A stretch of DNA of 64,000 nucleotides from Paracoccus sp. MKU1. Lineage in GTDB: Bacteria; Pseudomonadota; Alphaproteobacteria; Rhodobacterales; Rhodobacteraceae. Every line of letters begins with the position of its first letter. The stretch's first letter is position 1. The stretch spans positions 1-64,000 of the forward strand of contig NZ_LLWQ01000163.1 in the NCBI RefSeq assembly GCF_001447385.1, in the 5' to 3' direction. Below, in pieces: positions 25,781 through 36,414 of this stretch. Both the position numbers and the translations under genes were made by a program. The notes beneath the pieces are model-generated. The model was not told the origin of the DNA. It made no database searches and worked only from the letters and a program-made list of their open reading frames with translations.

Positions 25781-26121
25781 CCCAGCCGCTCGGCCAGATA
25801 GGCCCTGACCTTGTCCAGGTCCAGCGCGGCCACCCGCAGCCCCTCGGCGCCGGGTTGCAGCATGCGCAGCACGAACAGCTCGCCCGGCTCGGGATACTCG
25901 GCAAAGCGCGCCTCGGCGATGCGCAGCCCCTCGGCGCCGGCGACACGCAGCCCGTCCAAATGCGCCTCCAGCCGTTCCAGCAGGCGGGCGACGCGCAGGG
26001 CGTCCATCTCGGGGTTTTCCTCGGGGAAAAGCATCGCCCGGTCGTAGAGCGTCCACAGGAAGGCCGCCTGCTCGGCGTGTTGGCGCAGGATCTCGGGCAG
26101 GGCAGGGGCGGGGGGATACAT
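25768..26121 (-). CDS. Hypothetical protein in T6SS locus
   Basis: A 117-residue, Leu/Ala/Glu-rich, mainly helical protein with no signal peptide, membrane helix or known motif that I recognise. Its start overlaps the stop of the DUF6484 gene (ATGA), so the two are translated together, and its 3' end overlaps the convergent beta-rich gene by 13 bp. Coupling to a spike-like protein suggests a T6SS accessory or small chaperone role, but nothing in the sequence shows it. Confidence 0.6.
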   Translation of the reverse strand: MYPPAPALPEILRQHAEQAAFLWTLYDRAMLFPEENPEMDALRVARLLERLEAHLDGLRVAGAEGLRIAEARFAEYPEPGELFVLRMLQPGAEGLRVAALDLDKVRAYLAERLGQPP

Positions 26122-26537
26122 CAGTTCAGATTGATCGAGCCGCCGCGGATGCGGTTCGCCGCCGAGGCGTGGCTGACCAGATAGGTGCCGCGGATGGTGA
26201 TATGGCCGTCCGCCTCCATCACGATCGAGGCCTTGCCGCAGCGCAGCTCGATGCGCTGCTGGGCGGTGATGCGTACGGGCTCGCCATCGGCGGCGGCGAC
26301 CGGGCCGGGCGGCCGGGCCGAGACGATGCGGCCGATCACCAGCGGCCGAGTTGCATCGCCATCCTCGAACAGGATGGCAAGCTCGGCGCCGATATCGCCC
26401 GGATCGAACCGCACCAGGCTGCGCGCCGGAACCGCCTGGGCCGAGGGATTGCCGGGAAAGACCACCAGCGGCCGCCCCTCATCGAGGCCAAGCAGCATGC
26501 CGATCACCACGCCGCCGCGAATATCTTCGCCGATCAT
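26121..26537 (-). CDS. DUF6484 domain protein, VgrG-tail-like
   Basis: A 138-residue protein starting MIGEDIRGGVVIGMLLGLDE with GGAGGG 6 bases upstream. The first 80 residues follow the DUF6484 pattern (PLVVFPGNP, RSLVRFDPGDIGAELAILFEDGDATRPLVIGRI), an OB-like module resembling part of VgrG. The end is beta-strand rich (IELRCGKASIVMEADGHITIRG) and finishes GSINLN, echoing the VgrG tail at 484 that finishes GSKVNLN. It is probably a T6SS spike accessory. The longer open frame upstream to 26777 has no ribosome site or homology. Confidence 0.72.
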   Translation of the reverse strand: MIGEDIRGGVVIGMLLGLDEGRPLVVFPGNPSAQAVPARSLVRFDPGDIGAELAILFEDGDATRPLVIGRIVSARPPGPVAAADGEPVRITAQQRIELRCGKASIVMEADGHITIRGTYLVSHASAANRIRGGSINLN

Positions 26538-26862
26538 GTCCAGCCCTCCGCCCCGGCTGCAACGATGATAGCATGGTCGGGGGCCAAGTTCACCGGGATT
26601 CCCGTGCCGAAATCCCCGGGAGCCATCTGCGATTGCTGGCATATCCGGGACATCGCTGCCGGCGCGGGCGGGAGCAAACCGGCCCGATGCCCGCCATGCC
26701 GGGCAGGGTTGCCTCGTCGTCCTGGGGGGACAGGCCGCCGGCGGCAGCCTGCCGCGGCAGCGCGTCACGCAAGTCACGGCTCAGCGGCGTACAAGGCTTG
26801 CTCCAGGATGGTGCCGGACCGGGGGGCTAGATGTCGGCCCGCGGAACAGCGAGGCGGGATAT
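26538..26862. other. Intergenic stretch without a gene
   Basis: About 325 bp between the DUF6484 start and the rpmB terminator. Open frames here lack ribosome sites and any recognisable protein. The part near 26538-26600 should hold the promoter for the leftward DUF6484 pair; I see no clear box. It marks the boundary between the T6SS locus and the housekeeping genes. Confidence 0.5.
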
Positions 26863-26891
26863 GAGAAAAGCCCCGCCGTTGCCGGCGGGGC
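26863..26891 (-). terminator. Rho-independent terminator of rpmB
   Basis: On the minus strand a 9-bp perfect stem (GCCCCGCCG with CGGCGGGGC, loop GCAA) is followed at once by TTTTCTC. It lies 50 bp past the rpmB stop in the right orientation. Confidence 0.85.
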
Positions 26892-26940
26892 GCATCGCAT
26901 GTGACCGGGGCCCGGAATCGGCGGGCGCGGTCGAAGGGGA

Positions 26941-27216
26941 TCAGGCTTTCGCCAGCTCGCGCTTGATCTTCAGGGCGCGATCCGACAGCTCGGCATCCTT
27001 GGCTTTCGCCAGGAAGGCATCGAGGCCGCCACGGTGGTCGACCGAGCGCAGCGCCGCGGCCGAGATGCGCAGCTGGTAGCTGCGGCCCAGCTTTTCCGAC
27101 AGCAGCGACACTTCGTTCAGGTTGGGCAGAAACCGGCGGCGGGTCTTGTTGTTGGCGTGGGAGACGTTGTTGCCGCTCATCGGGCCCTTGCCGGTCAGTT
27201 CGCAAACGCGCGACAT
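26941..27216 (-). CDS. rpmB: 50S ribosomal protein L28
   Basis: A 91-residue protein starting [34 protein letters not shown], unmistakable L28, a component of the large ribosomal subunit. The ATG at 27216 has AAGGAA upstream; the open frame to 27261 adds residues not found in L28. The alphaproteobacterial form with the extended C-terminus is seen. It is monocistronic, with its own terminator. Confidence 0.97.
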   Translation of the reverse strand: MSRVCELTGKGPMSGNNVSHANNKTRRRFLPNLNEVSLLSEKLGRSYQLRISAAALRSVDHRGGLDAFLAKAKDAELSDRALKIKRELAKA

Positions 27217-27371
27217 GATCTTGTTCCTTCGATTCGATCCTGCACGGGCGTGGGCCCGCAATATGAAAGGGCGCCGCGTGGCAGCGCCCGGAAATCCGTT
27301 TGCGGGGGATAAAGCCAGACGGGCGGCGCGTCAAGCCTTTTTGCCGGGCTTTTCCACCCTGCCACGGCGGT

Positions 27372-27953
27372 TCAGGGCGCGAACCGTTCGGCCTCGTGGC
27401 GGATCAGCGCCTGCTTGCGCCACAACCCGCCGCCATAGCCGGTCAGCCCGCCATCCGAGCCGATCACCCGGTGGCAGGGAATCACCACCGCGATCTGGTT
27501 GGCGCCATTGGCCCGCGCCACGGCGCGGATCGCCGAGGGCCGGCCGATGCGCCGTGCCAGTTCGGCATAGCTGATGGTCGCGCCCGCGGGCAGGCGCTGC
27601 AATTTCCGCCAGACCTGCTGCTGGAAATCGGTGCCATGCAGGGCCAGCGGCAGGTCGAACATCGCCCGGTCGCCGGCGAAATAGCCGGTGATCTGCGCCT
27701 CGGTCCGGTCGGTGACGGCGGTGCGGCCGGGGGCGATGCGGCCCCTGGCGGCAAGGCGGCGCAGCTCGGCCGGCAGCGCCGCGCGTTCGAGGAATTCCAG
27801 CAGGTGCAGCCTATCCCGGTCGGCGACCGCGATCATGGCGCCCAAGGGCGTGTCGAACCATGCGGCCGCAAGCTCGGCCGGTCCCTGCGGCTGGCCCAGG
27901 ATCTCGGCCAGCAGGGCGCCGGGATCCGCCTGCGGGTCAGGCCCGGCGCTCAT
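27372..27953 (-). CDS. ogt: Methylated-DNA--[protein]-cysteine S-methyltransferase
   Basis: A 193-residue O6-alkylguanine-DNA alkyltransferase. The active-site motif VIPCHRVIG is at about residues 153-161, with the helix-turn-helix stretch [32 protein letters not shown] before it. It repairs O6-methylguanine by suicide transfer to the Cys. Only the alkyltransferase domain is present, without the Ada regulatory domain, which is why Ogt is preferred to Ada. Its start overlaps the end of meaB by 17 bp. Confidence 0.92.
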   Translation of the reverse strand: MSAGPDPQADPGALLAEILGQPQGPAELAAAWFDTPLGAMIAVADRDRLHLLEFLERAALPAELRRLAARGRIAPGRTAVTDRTEAQITGYFAGDRAMFDLPLALHGTDFQQQVWRKLQRLPAGATISYAELARRIGRPSAIRAVARANGANQIAVVIPCHRVIGSDGGLTGYGGGLWRKQALIRHEAERFAP

Positions 27954-28956
27954 GAGCCTGTCGCTCGGCGATCAGCGAATCGCATTCCGCCGCGCCCAGC
28001 CAGTCGAGCATCCGGGCCGCCGCCGAATCGGGATCGCTCTCGCCCCGCGCCACGGCATCGCCCAGCTCGCGCAGGCGGGCGCGCACCTCGGGCCGGTCGA
28101 GACGCGCCAGCAATCCGGTGCGCAGTTCCGAGAGGAACCAGTGCCGCGCCTGCTCGGCCCGGCGGCTCTCGAAATGCCCGTGCTCGCGCCGCCAGTCGGC
28201 CAGCCAGGTCATGTTGGCCCAGGCCTTGTCCAGCCCCTCGCCGGTATAGGCCGAGACCGGCAGCGCCTTGGGGAAGCCCTCGGGGTCGTAGGGGCGCTTG
28301 CGCAACAGCCGCAGCGCGCCGGCGTAATCGGCGACGGTGCGCATGGCGGTGTCGCGCAGCTCGCCATCGGCCTTGTTGACCAGGATGATGTCGGCGATCT
28401 CCATGATGCCGCGCTTGACGCCTTGCAGCTCGTCTCCGCCGGCCGGGGCGAGCAGCAGGATGAACAGGTCGGACATCTCGGCCACCAGGGTCTCGCTTTG
28501 CCCGACGCCCACCGTCTCGATCAGCACCACGTCGAAGCCCGCCGCCTCGCAGAGCCGCACGGTTTCGCGGGTGCGGCGGGCGACGCCGCCGAGTTCGGCG
28601 CGCGAGGGCGAGGGGCGGATGAAGGCGTTGGGATCGCGGCTCAGCGTCTCCATCCGGGTCTTGTCGCCCAGGATCGAGCCGCCGGAGCGCGCCGAGCTGG
28701 GATCGACGGCCAGCACCGCGACCTTGAGGCTCTGCGCGGTCAAGAGCTTGCCGAAAGCCTCGATGAAGGTGGACTTGCCGACCCCCGGCGTGCCCGACAG
28801 GCCGATGCGCAGCGCCTGCCGCTCGGGCAGCTCGGCAAGCAGGGCCACGGCGCGGGCGCGGTGGTCCGGGCGGGTGCTTTCGATCAGCGTGATCGCGCGG
28901 GACAGCGCGCGGCGGTTGCCCTGCGTCAGGGGTTCGGTCAGTTCGTCCATGCCCAT
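27937..28956 (-). CDS. meaB: MeaB-type G-protein chaperone of methylmalonyl-CoA mutase
   Basis: A 339-residue P-loop GTPase of the ArgK/MeaB family: Walker [11 protein letters not shown] near residue 50, the [20 protein letters not shown] block, ETVGVGQSE and LVNKADGEL. MeaB protects and reloads methylmalonyl-CoA mutase with adenosylcobalamin. I chose the first ATG of [10 protein letters not shown] (28956) with AAGGA 11 bases upstream; the second at 28950 is possible. The mutase gene itself is not in the window. It overlaps ogt. Confidence 0.93.
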   Translation of the reverse strand: MGMDELTEPLTQGNRRALSRAITLIESTRPDHRARAVALLAELPERQALRIGLSGTPGVGKSTFIEAFGKLLTAQSLKVAVLAVDPSSARSGGSILGDKTRMETLSRDPNAFIRPSPSRAELGGVARRTRETVRLCEAAGFDVVLIETVGVGQSETLVAEMSDLFILLLAPAGGDELQGVKRGIMEIADIILVNKADGELRDTAMRTVADYAGALRLLRKRPYDPEGFPKALPVSAYTGEGLDKAWANMTWLADWRREHGHFESRRAEQARHWFLSELRTGLLARLDRPEVRARLRELGDAVARGESDPDSAAARMLDWLGAAECDSLIAERQAHERRA

Positions 28957-28976
28957 CCCGGCTGCATCCTTGCGAC

Positions 28977-29026
28977 GCGGGGGCCGATTGCCCCCGCACC
29001 CCCGTGGATATTTCCACACGGAAGAC
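28977..29026 (+). repeat. Dispersed intergenic hairpin-plus-tail repeat, copy 1
   Basis: A hairpin (GCGGGGGC, loop CGATT, GCCCCCGC at 28977-28997) is followed by ACCCCCGTG and then GATATTTCCACACGGAAGAC. Copy 2 (55404-55455) has the same order and identical last 20 bases; copy 3 (49754-49783, minus) is a diverged version. It lies between the divergent meaB and thioredoxin-like genes. Confidence 0.75.
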
Positions 29027-29095
29027 ATGTAAACGCCGGGCGGTTGTGGCGGATCGGCGCGGGGGGTAAGTCTGGCGCGGGAAACGGAGCGGGTC

Positions 29096-29455
29096 ATGCT
29101 GACACGGCGGGCGATTCTGGCCGGGATGGCGGCGATGGCGGCAGGGCCGGCGGCGGCCGCCGCCGGGTTGCAGCTGTTGATGGTGCGGCGCAAGGGCTGC
29201 GTCTATTGCGCCCAGTGGGACCGCGAGATCGCCCCGGTCTATGGGCAGCATCCCGAAGGGCGCGCGGCGCCGCTGCTGATGGTCGATCTGGACGGGCCCT
29301 ATCCGGACGGTCTGGTGCTGGCGCGGCGGCCCTGGCTGACGCCCACCTTCATCCTGTTGCAGGGCGGGGTCGAACTGGTGCGATTCGAGGGCTATCCCGG
29401 GCGGGAGCGGTTCTTCGGCGTGCTGCGCGACATGCTGGCCGAGGCGGCGGGCTGA
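29096..29455 (+). CDS. Exported thioredoxin-fold protein (SoxS-like)
   Basis: A 119-residue protein with an N-terminal signal-like segment ([22 protein letters not shown]) and a redox motif CVYC at about residues 37-40 ([15 protein letters not shown]), followed by the thioredoxin cis-Pro region [12 protein letters not shown]. It is most like the periplasmic SoxS-type thioredoxins of Paracoccus and relatives, but no sox genes are near. It probably reduces or isomerises periplasmic thiols. Sits 62 bp upstream of serS. Confidence 0.75.
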   Translation: MLTRRAILAGMAAMAAGPAAAAAGLQLLMVRRKGCVYCAQWDREIAPVYGQHPEGRAAPLLMVDLDGPYPDGLVLARRPWLTPTFILLQGGVELVRFEGYPGRERFFGVLRDMLAEAAG

Positions 29456-29517
29456 GGCTTTCGCCTTGCGCCGCTTTGGGTTATCCGGGGCCGCGTAACC
29501 TGTCAGAGGAATGGGCC

Positions 29518-30810
29518 ATGCACGACATCCGCGCCATCCGCGAAAACCCCGCCGCTTTCGACTCTGCGCTTGCGCTGCGCAACATGGCCCCGGTTTCGCC
29601 CGAGATCCTGTCGCTGGATGCCGACCGCCGTTCCCGCATCGCCGCCGCCGAGGCCGCGCAGGCCGAGCAGAACAGGGCCAGCAAGGAGGCCGGCGCCGCC
29701 AAGGGCCGCGGCGACGAGGCCGAGTTCCAGCGGCTGCGCGCCCTGGTCACCGCCAAGAAGGACGAGACCGCCCGGTTGCAGGCCGAGGCCACGGCGCTGG
29801 ATGCCAAGTTGCGCGAGCTGTTGCTGACCGTTCCGAACCTGCCCCTGGACAGCGTGCCTGCTGGCGAGGACGAGAACGACAATGTCGAGATCCGGCGCTG
29901 GGGCGAGCCGCGCAGCTTCGACTTCACCCCGTGCGAGCATTTCGAGATCGCGGGCGTCCGGCCCGGCATGGACTTCGAGACCGCCGCGAAGTTGGCCGGA
30001 TCGCGATTCGTGGTGTTGAAGGGCGGTGTCGCCCGCCTCCATCGCGCGCTGTCGCAGTTCATGCTGGACCTGCATGTCGCGGAGCATGGGCTGGAGGAGA
30101 CCTGGGCGCCGGTGCTGGTCCTGTCCGAGATGATGGAGGGCACCGGGCAATTGCCGAAATTCGGCGAGGATAGCTATCAGACCCGCGAGGGCTGGTGGCT
30201 GATCCCGACCTCGGAGGTGACGCTGACCAATACCGTGAACGGCGATCTGGTCGATCATGCCAGCCTGCCGCGGCGCATGGTGGCGCATAGCCAGTGCTTC
30301 CGTTCGGAAGCCGGCAGCGCGGGCCGCGACACTTCGGGGATGCTCCGCCAGCATCAGTTCGAGAAGGTCGAGATGGTCTCGATCACCGATGCGGAATCGG
30401 GGGTCGCGGAGCATGCCCGTATGACCCGCTGCGCCGAAACCGTGCTGGAGCGGCTGGGCCTGCCCTATCGCACCATCGTGCTGTGCGGCGGCGACATGGG
30501 CTTCGGCGCCCGCATCACCCATGACCTCGAGGTCTGGCTGCCCGGGCAGGGCAAGTATCGCGAGATCTCCTCGGTCAGCTATTGCGGCGACTTCCAGGCC
30601 CGGCGGATGAACGCGCGCTATCGCCCGGCGGGCGGCGGCAAGCCGGAGTTCGTCCATACGCTGAACGGCTCGGGGCTGGCGGTCGGGCGGACGCTGATCG
30701 CGGTGCTGGAAAACGGCCAGCAGGCGGACGGGTCGGTCATCCTGCCCGATGGGCTGCATCCCTATCTGGGCGGCAAGACGCGGCTGGGCGCCGACGGGGT
30801 GCTGGCCTGA
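29518..30810 (+). CDS. serS: Seryl-tRNA synthetase
   Basis: A 430-residue class II synthetase that charges tRNA-Ser and tRNA-Sec. It begins [19 protein letters not shown], followed by the long antiparallel coiled-coil arm (about 30-105, Ala/Glu/Lys-rich) and the catalytic core with motif 2 ([26 protein letters not shown]) and motif 3 ([11 protein letters not shown]). Length is normal. The ATG at 29518 has AGAGGA upstream. Confidence 0.97.
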   Translation: MHDIRAIRENPAAFDSALALRNMAPVSPEILSLDADRRSRIAAAEAAQAEQNRASKEAGAAKGRGDEAEFQRLRALVTAKKDETARLQAEATALDAKLRELLLTVPNLPLDSVPAGEDENDNVEIRRWGEPRSFDFTPCEHFEIAGVRPGMDFETAAKLAGSRFVVLKGGVARLHRALSQFMLDLHVAEHGLEETWAPVLVLSEMMEGTGQLPKFGEDSYQTREGWWLIPTSEVTLTNTVNGDLVDHASLPRRMVAHSQCFRSEAGSAGRDTSGMLRQHQFEKVEMVSITDAESGVAEHARMTRCAETVLERLGLPYRTIVLCGGDMGFGARITHDLEVWLPGQGKYREISSVSYCGDFQARRMNARYRPAGGGKPEFVHTLNGSGLAVGRTLIAVLENGQQADGSVILPDGLHPYLGGKTRLGADGVLA

Positions 30811-30866
30811 CTTAACAAAAGCTGGATCGCGCGAAACCCGCCGCGAGCGGGCGGCGTTTCCTGCCC

Positions 30867-31736
30867 ATGTCTCGCTTGGGCGCCCTGCTGTTGATCCTGG
30901 CGGTGCTGGCCTTCATTGCCAGCACGTTGTTTCACGCCCTGCTGCCGGACCAGCGGGCCATGGCGCCGGCGGCCATCGCCGACCCGGGGCTTGCGCTGTC
31001 GCCCTGGCAGGGCTTTCCCGGCGGCCCGGCGCCGCGGGTCGATCTGCCGGCGCTGTTCCTGCGCCCCGAAGGGCTGGGCATGGCCGGGCTGCTGGGCACA
31101 ACCTGGGCGGCGCTGGCCTATCACGCCGGTCGGCGCTGGTTCGAGAGGCGGCGGATGCGCCTGGCGCGCGCGGCCGCCCGGGAGGAGGAGCGCGAACTGC
31201 CACCGCAAAGCGCCGGCCCGCCGACCCCGGGCCATCTGCTGCGGCTGCACGAGCAGGACGACAGCCTGGTCGAGCATGCACCGCTGATCCTGGGGCTGCT
31301 GGCGGGGGCGGTCTGGCCCTGGCTGTTGCCCGGCCAGCCGGTCATCGCCTTCCTGCTGTCGGCGGCGATGCTGGCGGGCTTCCTGGCGGCGGCGCTGCGG
31401 GGCATCCGGGTCGGCAGCCTGGTGCGGCGCAGCTCCTTGCTGGGCTTCGTCGCGGGCTGGGGGCTGCTGGTCAGCTTCGCCGTGTTCACCGGGTTGCTGC
31501 GCGACCGGCTGGGCGTGCCGCAGGAGGCCGCGGCGGTGATCGCCCTGCTGATCGGTTCGGTCGCCGCCGTCAGCGTGCAGTTGCGGCTGGGGCGGCGGAT
31601 CGGCTTCAGCGTGGCGTTGATCTGGGGGCTGATCGGTATTGCCGCCGCCACCGTCACCACCGATGCCGCCATCGCCACCATGACCGTCATCGCCATCGCC
31701 ATCATCGCCGTGGCGCTGGTGCGGGTGACGACCTAG
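30867..31736 (+). CDS. Multi-pass membrane protein of unknown function
   Basis: A 289-residue protein with an N-terminal hydrophobic segment ([17 protein letters not shown]), a second near 75, and at least five more in the C-terminal half (from about residue 140: [32 protein letters not shown] and so on). A charged Arg/Glu loop lies near 90-130. I recognise no family. The 3' end overlaps der on the opposite strand by 4 bp. It may be co-transcribed with serS (56-bp gap). Confidence 0.7.
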   Translation: MSRLGALLLILAVLAFIASTLFHALLPDQRAMAPAAIADPGLALSPWQGFPGGPAPRVDLPALFLRPEGLGMAGLLGTTWAALAYHAGRRWFERRRMRLARAAAREEERELPPQSAGPPTPGHLLRLHEQDDSLVEHAPLILGLLAGAVWPWLLPGQPVIAFLLSAAMLAGFLAAALRGIRVGSLVRRSSLLGFVAGWGLLVSFAVFTGLLRDRLGVPQEAAAVIALLIGSVAAVSVQLRLGRRIGFSVALIWGLIGIAAATVTTDAAIATMTVIAIAIIAVALVRVTT

Positions 31737-33199
31737 GCGCCCTTTGGCTTCTGCCGCTGCTTGTGCTTGGACAGCGCACCGGACTGGTTGATCTTGCTGG
31801 CCTTGTCCTTGTAGGGGTTCTTGGTTCCCTGGTCGCGGAAGGTCAGCCGGATCGGCGTGCCCGGCATGTCGAAATCCTGCCGCAGCCCGTTCACCAGATA
31901 GCGCTGGTAGCTGTCGGGCAGCTTGTCGGTATGGGTCGCCATGACCACGAAGGCCGGCGGCCGGGTCTTGACCTGGGTGATGTAGCGCAGCCGGATGCGG
32001 CGGCCGCCCGGCGCCGGCGGCGGATGCGCCTCGGTCATCGCGCCCAGCCACTGGTTCAGCCGCGCGGTCGGGATGCGGCGGTTCCAGACCTCATGCGCCT
32101 TGAGGATGGCGTTGTGCAGCCGGTCCAGCCCCTTGCCGGTGCGGGCCGAGACGGTGACCAGGGGCGCGCCCTTCAGCTGCGGCAAGAGCCGCTCGAAGGC
32201 CTCGCGCAGCTCCTTGAGCTTTTCGGGCTTGTCCTCTTCGAGGTCCCATTTGTTCGCGGCGACGACCACGGCGCGGCCCTCGGTCTCGGCGAAATCGGCG
32301 ATGCGCAGGTCCTGCTGCTCGAAGGGGATACCCACGTCCAGAAGCACCACCACCACCTCGGCGAAGCGCACGGCGCGCAACCCGTCGGCGACGGAAAGCT
32401 TTTCCACCTTATCGGTGACGCGCGCCTTTTTGCGCATCCCGGCAGTGTCGAAGATGCGGACCGGCGTGCCCATGAAATTCGTGCTGACGCTGATCGAATC
32501 GCGGGTGATGCCGGCCTCGGGTCCGGTCAGCAGCCGGTCCTCGCCCAGGATCTTGTTGATGAGCGTCGATTTCCCGGCATTCGGCCGGCCGATCACCGCG
32601 ATCTGCAAGGGCTTGCTTGCCGATGGGCGCCAATCCTCGGCCTCTTCGCCATCCTCGACGGCGACGTCGGTCTCGGGCGCCTGCTGGACGTTCTGCGCCT
32701 CGAAGGCTTCGGCCAGCGGCACGAGGGCGCGGTAGAGGTCGTCCATGCCTTCGCCATGCTCGGCCGAGATGCGCAGGGGCTCGCCCAGGCCGAGCGCATA
32801 GGCTTCCATCGCGCCCGCCTCGCCGGCGCGGCCCTCGGCCTTGTTGGCGGCCAGGATGACATGCCTGGCCCGCCGGCGCAGGATATCGGCGAAATATTCG
32901 TCGGCCGCGGTCACGCCCGCGCGGGCATCGATCACGAACAGGCAGACATCGGCCTCATCGACCGCGCGCTCGGTCAGGCGGCGCATGCGGCCTTGCAGGC
33001 TGTCGTCCTCGGCGATCTCCAGCCCGGCCGAATCGACGACGATGAAGCGCAGGTCGCCCAGACGCCCCGCGCCCTCGCGCAGGTCGCGGGTCACGCCGGG
33101 CTGGTCATCGACCAGGGCAAGCCGCTTGCCGACAAGGCGGTTGAACAGCGTGGACTTGCCGACATTGGGGCGCCCGACAATGGCGAGGGTAAAGCTCAT
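31733..33199 (-). CDS. der: Ribosome biogenesis GTPase Der (EngA)
   Basis: A 488-residue tandem-GTPase protein. Two G domains are plain: [16 protein letters not shown] at the N-terminus and [17 protein letters not shown] near residue 210, each with its NKxD-type element ([15 protein letters not shown]). A KH-like domain closes the protein. Der acts in 50S assembly. Its start overlaps the stop of the bamB-like gene by 4 bp (ATGA), so these are translationally coupled. Confidence 0.96.
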   Translation of the reverse strand: MSFTLAIVGRPNVGKSTLFNRLVGKRLALVDDQPGVTRDLREGAGRLGDLRFIVVDSAGLEIAEDDSLQGRMRRLTERAVDEADVCLFVIDARAGVTAADEYFADILRRRARHVILAANKAEGRAGEAGAMEAYALGLGEPLRISAEHGEGMDDLYRALVPLAEAFEAQNVQQAPETDVAVEDGEEAEDWRPSASKPLQIAVIGRPNAGKSTLINKILGEDRLLTGPEAGITRDSISVSTNFMGTPVRIFDTAGMRKKARVTDKVEKLSVADGLRAVRFAEVVVVLLDVGIPFEQQDLRIADFAETEGRAVVVAANKWDLEEDKPEKLKELREAFERLLPQLKGAPLVTVSARTGKGLDRLHNAILKAHEVWNRRIPTARLNQWLGAMTEAHPPPAPGGRRIRLRYITQVKTRPPAFVVMATHTDKLPDSYQRYLVNGLRQDFDMPGTPIRLTFRDQGTKNPYKDKASKINQSGALSKHKQRQKPKGA

Positions 33200-34518
33200 C
33201 TGTATGCGATCAACTGGCCGTCATGGGTGACGACGTAAAGGGTCTGGCCCGCGACGGCCGGGGCTGCGGCGGCGCCGCCCGGGATCTGGGCGGTGCCGAT
33301 CAGCGCGCCCGAGGCGGGATCGAAGACGCGCAGATAGCCGTCCGACGAGGCGAGGTAAAGCTTCGATCCGGCCAGAACCGGGCCGTAATGGTTCCAGACC
33401 CGGTCCTGCTTGCGGACGATCTGTTCGGTGAAATAGGGCAGTTTCTGCGCCCAGACCCGGCCGCCATTGGCCGCGTCCAGCCGGATCAGCTGCGCCTGGT
33501 CGTTCACCAGGAAGATCGAGTTTCCGGCGGCCAGCACCGGGCTCGCCGCACCCTCGCGGGCGTGCCATTTCATCATGCCGGTGCTCAGGTCATAGGCGCC
33601 GACGCCGCCGGCGCTGGTGCCGGCGTAAAGCGTATTGCCCAGGATGACCGGGTCGCCGGTCATGTCGCGGAAATAGCTGACCGCGCGGCCGAGCCGGGTT
33701 CCGCCGACATTGGCGACCCAAAGCTGGCTGCCGTCCGAGGCGTCGACGCCCGTCAGCGCGCCCGTGTTCGACGGAAACACCACCGTGCCGCCCGAGAGCG
33801 CGGGGGCCGAGGCGCCCATCACCGCGGCCATGTCCTTGTTGCCGAAGCTGCGCCACAGCACCTTGCCGTCATTGGCGCGCACCGCCCAGCCGGTCTGCTC
33901 GCGGTCCAGCACATAGACGACGCCGTTCGCGACCGTCGGCGCGCCGCCGATCGCCGCTTCGACCTTCTGCCGCCAGGCGATGCCGCCGGTGCGGGCGTCC
34001 AGCGCCACCAGCTCGCCATAGCCGGTGGTCGCGAAGACCCGGTTGCCCTCGAAGGCCAGCCCGCCGCCCGAGACGCTGCGGTCGCTTTCGCCGGCGGGGC
34101 GCAGATCGACGCTCCAGACCCGCCCGCCGCCGGCGGTGGTGGCGGTGACGGTGGACTGGCTGTCCAGGGCAAAGACCAGCCCCGCCGCGACCACCGGCTC
34201 GGCGGTGATGCGGTGGCGCTTGTCCGACGCGGTGCCGATGGGCGCTGCCCAGACCCGGCGCGTGCCGGCACCAAGCGCGACATTGCCCGGCGCATGGGCG
34301 GCGTTGCCGGCGCGCTGCGACCAGTCGGCATTGGCGCGCACCGGCGGCAGGGACAGGGCGGCGGTGGTCGGCGCCTGGGCGCCCTCGGCGGCGGGACCGT
34401 CGGGCGACAGCACGGCGCGCGGATCCAGCCGCTCTCCGGGCAGCGGCGTTTCGCGTTGGGTGCAGGCCGAAAGGGCGGTCAGGCCAGCCAGAGCGGCGAT
34501 CAGGGACAGCCTCGTCAT
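33196..34518 (-). CDS. bamB: BamB-like PQQ-repeat lipoprotein
   Basis: A 440-residue lipoprotein: signal peptide with lipobox LSAC ([19 protein letters not shown]), then a PQQ-type eight-bladed beta-propeller (repeats such as [19 protein letters not shown] and [18 protein letters not shown]). BamB is the propeller subunit of the outer-membrane BAM complex. The assignment rests on architecture and on the conserved position directly upstream of der. The ATG at 34518 has AGGAGA 6 bases before it. Confidence 0.82.
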   Translation of the reverse strand: MTRLSLIAALAGLTALSACTQRETPLPGERLDPRAVLSPDGPAAEGAQAPTTAALSLPPVRANADWSQRAGNAAHAPGNVALGAGTRRVWAAPIGTASDKRHRITAEPVVAAGLVFALDSQSTVTATTAGGGRVWSVDLRPAGESDRSVSGGGLAFEGNRVFATTGYGELVALDARTGGIAWRQKVEAAIGGAPTVANGVVYVLDREQTGWAVRANDGKVLWRSFGNKDMAAVMGASAPALSGGTVVFPSNTGALTGVDASDGSQLWVANVGGTRLGRAVSYFRDMTGDPVILGNTLYAGTSAGGVGAYDLSTGMMKWHAREGAASPVLAAGNSIFLVNDQAQLIRLDAANGGRVWAQKLPYFTEQIVRKQDRVWNHYGPVLAGSKLYLASSDGYLRVFDPASGALIGTAQIPGGAAAAPAVAGQTLYVVTHDGQLIAYR

Positions 34519-34601
34519 CGCTTTCTCCTCTATCCGGGCCGGGCGTGAAATCGGGATTCGGCCACGGGCGCCTTGGTTCGGTTTGCCGGCGGGGCCGGCC
34601 A

Positions 34602-35309
34602 TCAATTCGTGGCGGGGGCCGGCATTGTCTGCGGCATGGTCTGCGGACCGGGGGTCTCGCCGCGCTCGGGCTCGACGCCCAGGGTGATCATCATCTCGGA
34701 CAGGCGGCGGCGCAAGGGTTCGGAGAGACCGTCCTTTTGCTGGATCTGGCCGATCAGCATGACGGCATCCTCGGTGCGGCCGGCGCCGATCAGCGCCACC
34801 GCCTTCTGCTCCAGCGCCAGCAGCTCGAACGGGGCGCCGGGCTTGGACAGATCGGCCAGCAGCCGGTCGCGCTCGGCCGCATCCATGGCCGGGCCGGCCA
34901 CCATCACCGCCTTGAGCAGCGCCAGGTCGCGCAGCACCGGATCGTCCTGAAGGCCGGCCGCGACCGCCTTGAGCCGCTCGGCCGCCTTTTGCGGCAGGCC
35001 GGCCTGGGCCTCGGCGCCGGCGGCCAGCATCTCGGACAGCGCCTTGCGGCCCGCCGAGCCGGCGGCATCGACGGCGGTCAAGGCGGTGATGGGATCCTGG
35101 CCCTGGCGGGCGGCCAGGACGGCGTCGCCCCAGGCCTGGGCCCGGGTCTTGGCCTGGCTGCTCGAATATTCCCGCCAGGCGGCTCCGCCGACGATCGCCA
35201 GGATCACCAGCAGCGCGATCCAGCCATAGCGGCGGAACAGCGCGAACAGCCGGTCGCGGCGCAGATCCTCGGTGACCTCGTCGATGAAGCTGTCGTTCTG
35301 ATTGGCCAT
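34602..35309 (-). CDS. Tetratricopeptide-like membrane protein (YfgM/ancillary SecYEG translocon type)
   Basis: A 235-residue protein. N-terminal SFIDEVTEDLRRDRLFALFRRYG, one membrane anchor (WIALLVILAIVGGAAWREY, about 30-48), then a helical repeat domain rich in Ala/Leu in the DUF2133/YfgM style. In many bacteria this gene sits next to bamB and der, exactly as here, and it is an inner-membrane protein with a periplasmic TPR domain linked to protein export. The 83-bp gap to bamB allows co-transcription. Confidence 0.78.
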   Translation of the reverse strand: MANQNDSFIDEVTEDLRRDRLFALFRRYGWIALLVILAIVGGAAWREYSSSQAKTRAQAWGDAVLAARQGQDPITALTAVDAAGSAGRKALSEMLAAGAEAQAGLPQKAAERLKAVAAGLQDDPVLRDLALLKAVMVAGPAMDAAERDRLLADLSKPGAPFELLALEQKAVALIGAGRTEDAVMLIGQIQQKDGLSEPLRRRLSEMMITLGVEPERGETPGPQTMPQTMPAPATN

Positions 35310-35350
35310 GTCGCCCCCGGATGTTCTTTCGCGCTGTTCTATACGGGGTT

Positions 35351-36262
35351 TCACCCGTTTGCCAATGGCGGGGCGTGGCGGGACTGGCGCAGGGCCGAGA
35401 CGGAATAGATCGCCAGTGCCGCCCAGATCATCGCGAAGGCGATCATGTGCCAGCCGGTGAAGCTCTCGCCGAACAGCAGCACGGCGCAGAGGAATTGCAG
35501 CGTCGGGTTCAGATAGAACATCAGCCCCAGCGTGGCCATTTCCACCCGCCGTGCCGCATAGCTGAACAGGATCAGCGGCACCGCCGTGATCGCGCCCGAG
35601 GCGATGAGCAGCAGCGTGACCGGCAGATTCGCGCCGAAGCCCAGCGGCTCGGCCAGCGGCGCCGGCATCAGGCCAAGCGCCTGGGCGATGAGCCAGCCGA
35701 GCGCCAGCGGCGTCAGCAGGGCGACCTCGGCCGCGACCGACAGCACCGGACCCAGCGGCAGCGCCTTCTTGACCGCGCCATAGAGGACGAAGGTGGTGGC
35801 CAGCCCCAGGCTGATCCAGGGCACGACCCCCAGCCCCCAGGTCAGCAGCGCCACCGCCAGGGCGGCCAGCAGGACGGCCAGCGCCTGCGTCCGCGTCAGG
35901 CTTTCGCCAAAGACCAGCACCCCGGTCAGCACCGCGACCAGCGGGAAGATGTAATAGCCCAGCGAGCTTTGCACCACATGGCCGGCCTGCACCGCCCAGA
36001 TGAACATGCCCCAGTTGGTCGAGACCGTCAGCGCGGCAAAGGCGATCCGCCCCAGCTGGCGGCCGGCCAGGGCGGCGCGCAGCTGGCCCAGCCGGCCCTG
36101 GGCGCCCAGCATGACCAGAAACAGCGCCAGCGACCAGACGGTGCGATGCGCCAGCACTTCGACGGTCGGCACGCCGGTGAGGGCGCGGTAGAAGATCGGC
36201 GACAGGCCCCAGGTCACGCAGACCCCGATCATCGCCCAGAAGCCCTTGGTCCATTCGCTCAT
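35351..36262 (-). CDS. rarD: RarD-type EamA-family permease
   Basis: A 303-residue transporter with about ten hydrophobic helices. It starts MSEWTKGFWAMIGVCVTWGLSPIFYRAL and has the RarD signatures LAHRTVWSLALFLVML, TVSTNWGMFIWAV and QSSLGYYIFPLVAVLTGV. RarD (DMT superfamily) exports unknown small molecules and is named for chloramphenicol sensitivity. AAAGGAA precedes the ATG at 36262. The open frame extends upstream across the tRNA-Cys gene but only by chance. Confidence 0.85.
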   Translation of the reverse strand: MSEWTKGFWAMIGVCVTWGLSPIFYRALTGVPTVEVLAHRTVWSLALFLVMLGAQGRLGQLRAALAGRQLGRIAFAALTVSTNWGMFIWAVQAGHVVQSSLGYYIFPLVAVLTGVLVFGESLTRTQALAVLLAALAVALLTWGLGVVPWISLGLATTFVLYGAVKKALPLGPVLSVAAEVALLTPLALGWLIAQALGLMPAPLAEPLGFGANLPVTLLLIASGAITAVPLILFSYAARRVEMATLGLMFYLNPTLQFLCAVLLFGESFTGWHMIAFAMIWAALAIYSVSALRQSRHAPPLANG

Positions 36263-36414
36263 GCGCAATTCCTTTCCGTGCGGCCAGCCATGCGTCCGAT
36301 TCGCTGCGAGGGCAAGGGCAGGCGCGGCTTCGTCGGGACGGGCCATGCGCGAAGTCCCGGCCAGCGCCGATCTTGCAGCGAGGCCGGAAAGCTCGAACAG
36401 GTTGTCGAGGATTT

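Noticed and set aside
26774..27334. 186-codon open frame on the minus strand over rpmB
   Set aside because: Overlaps rpmB and its terminator in another frame and has no protein character.
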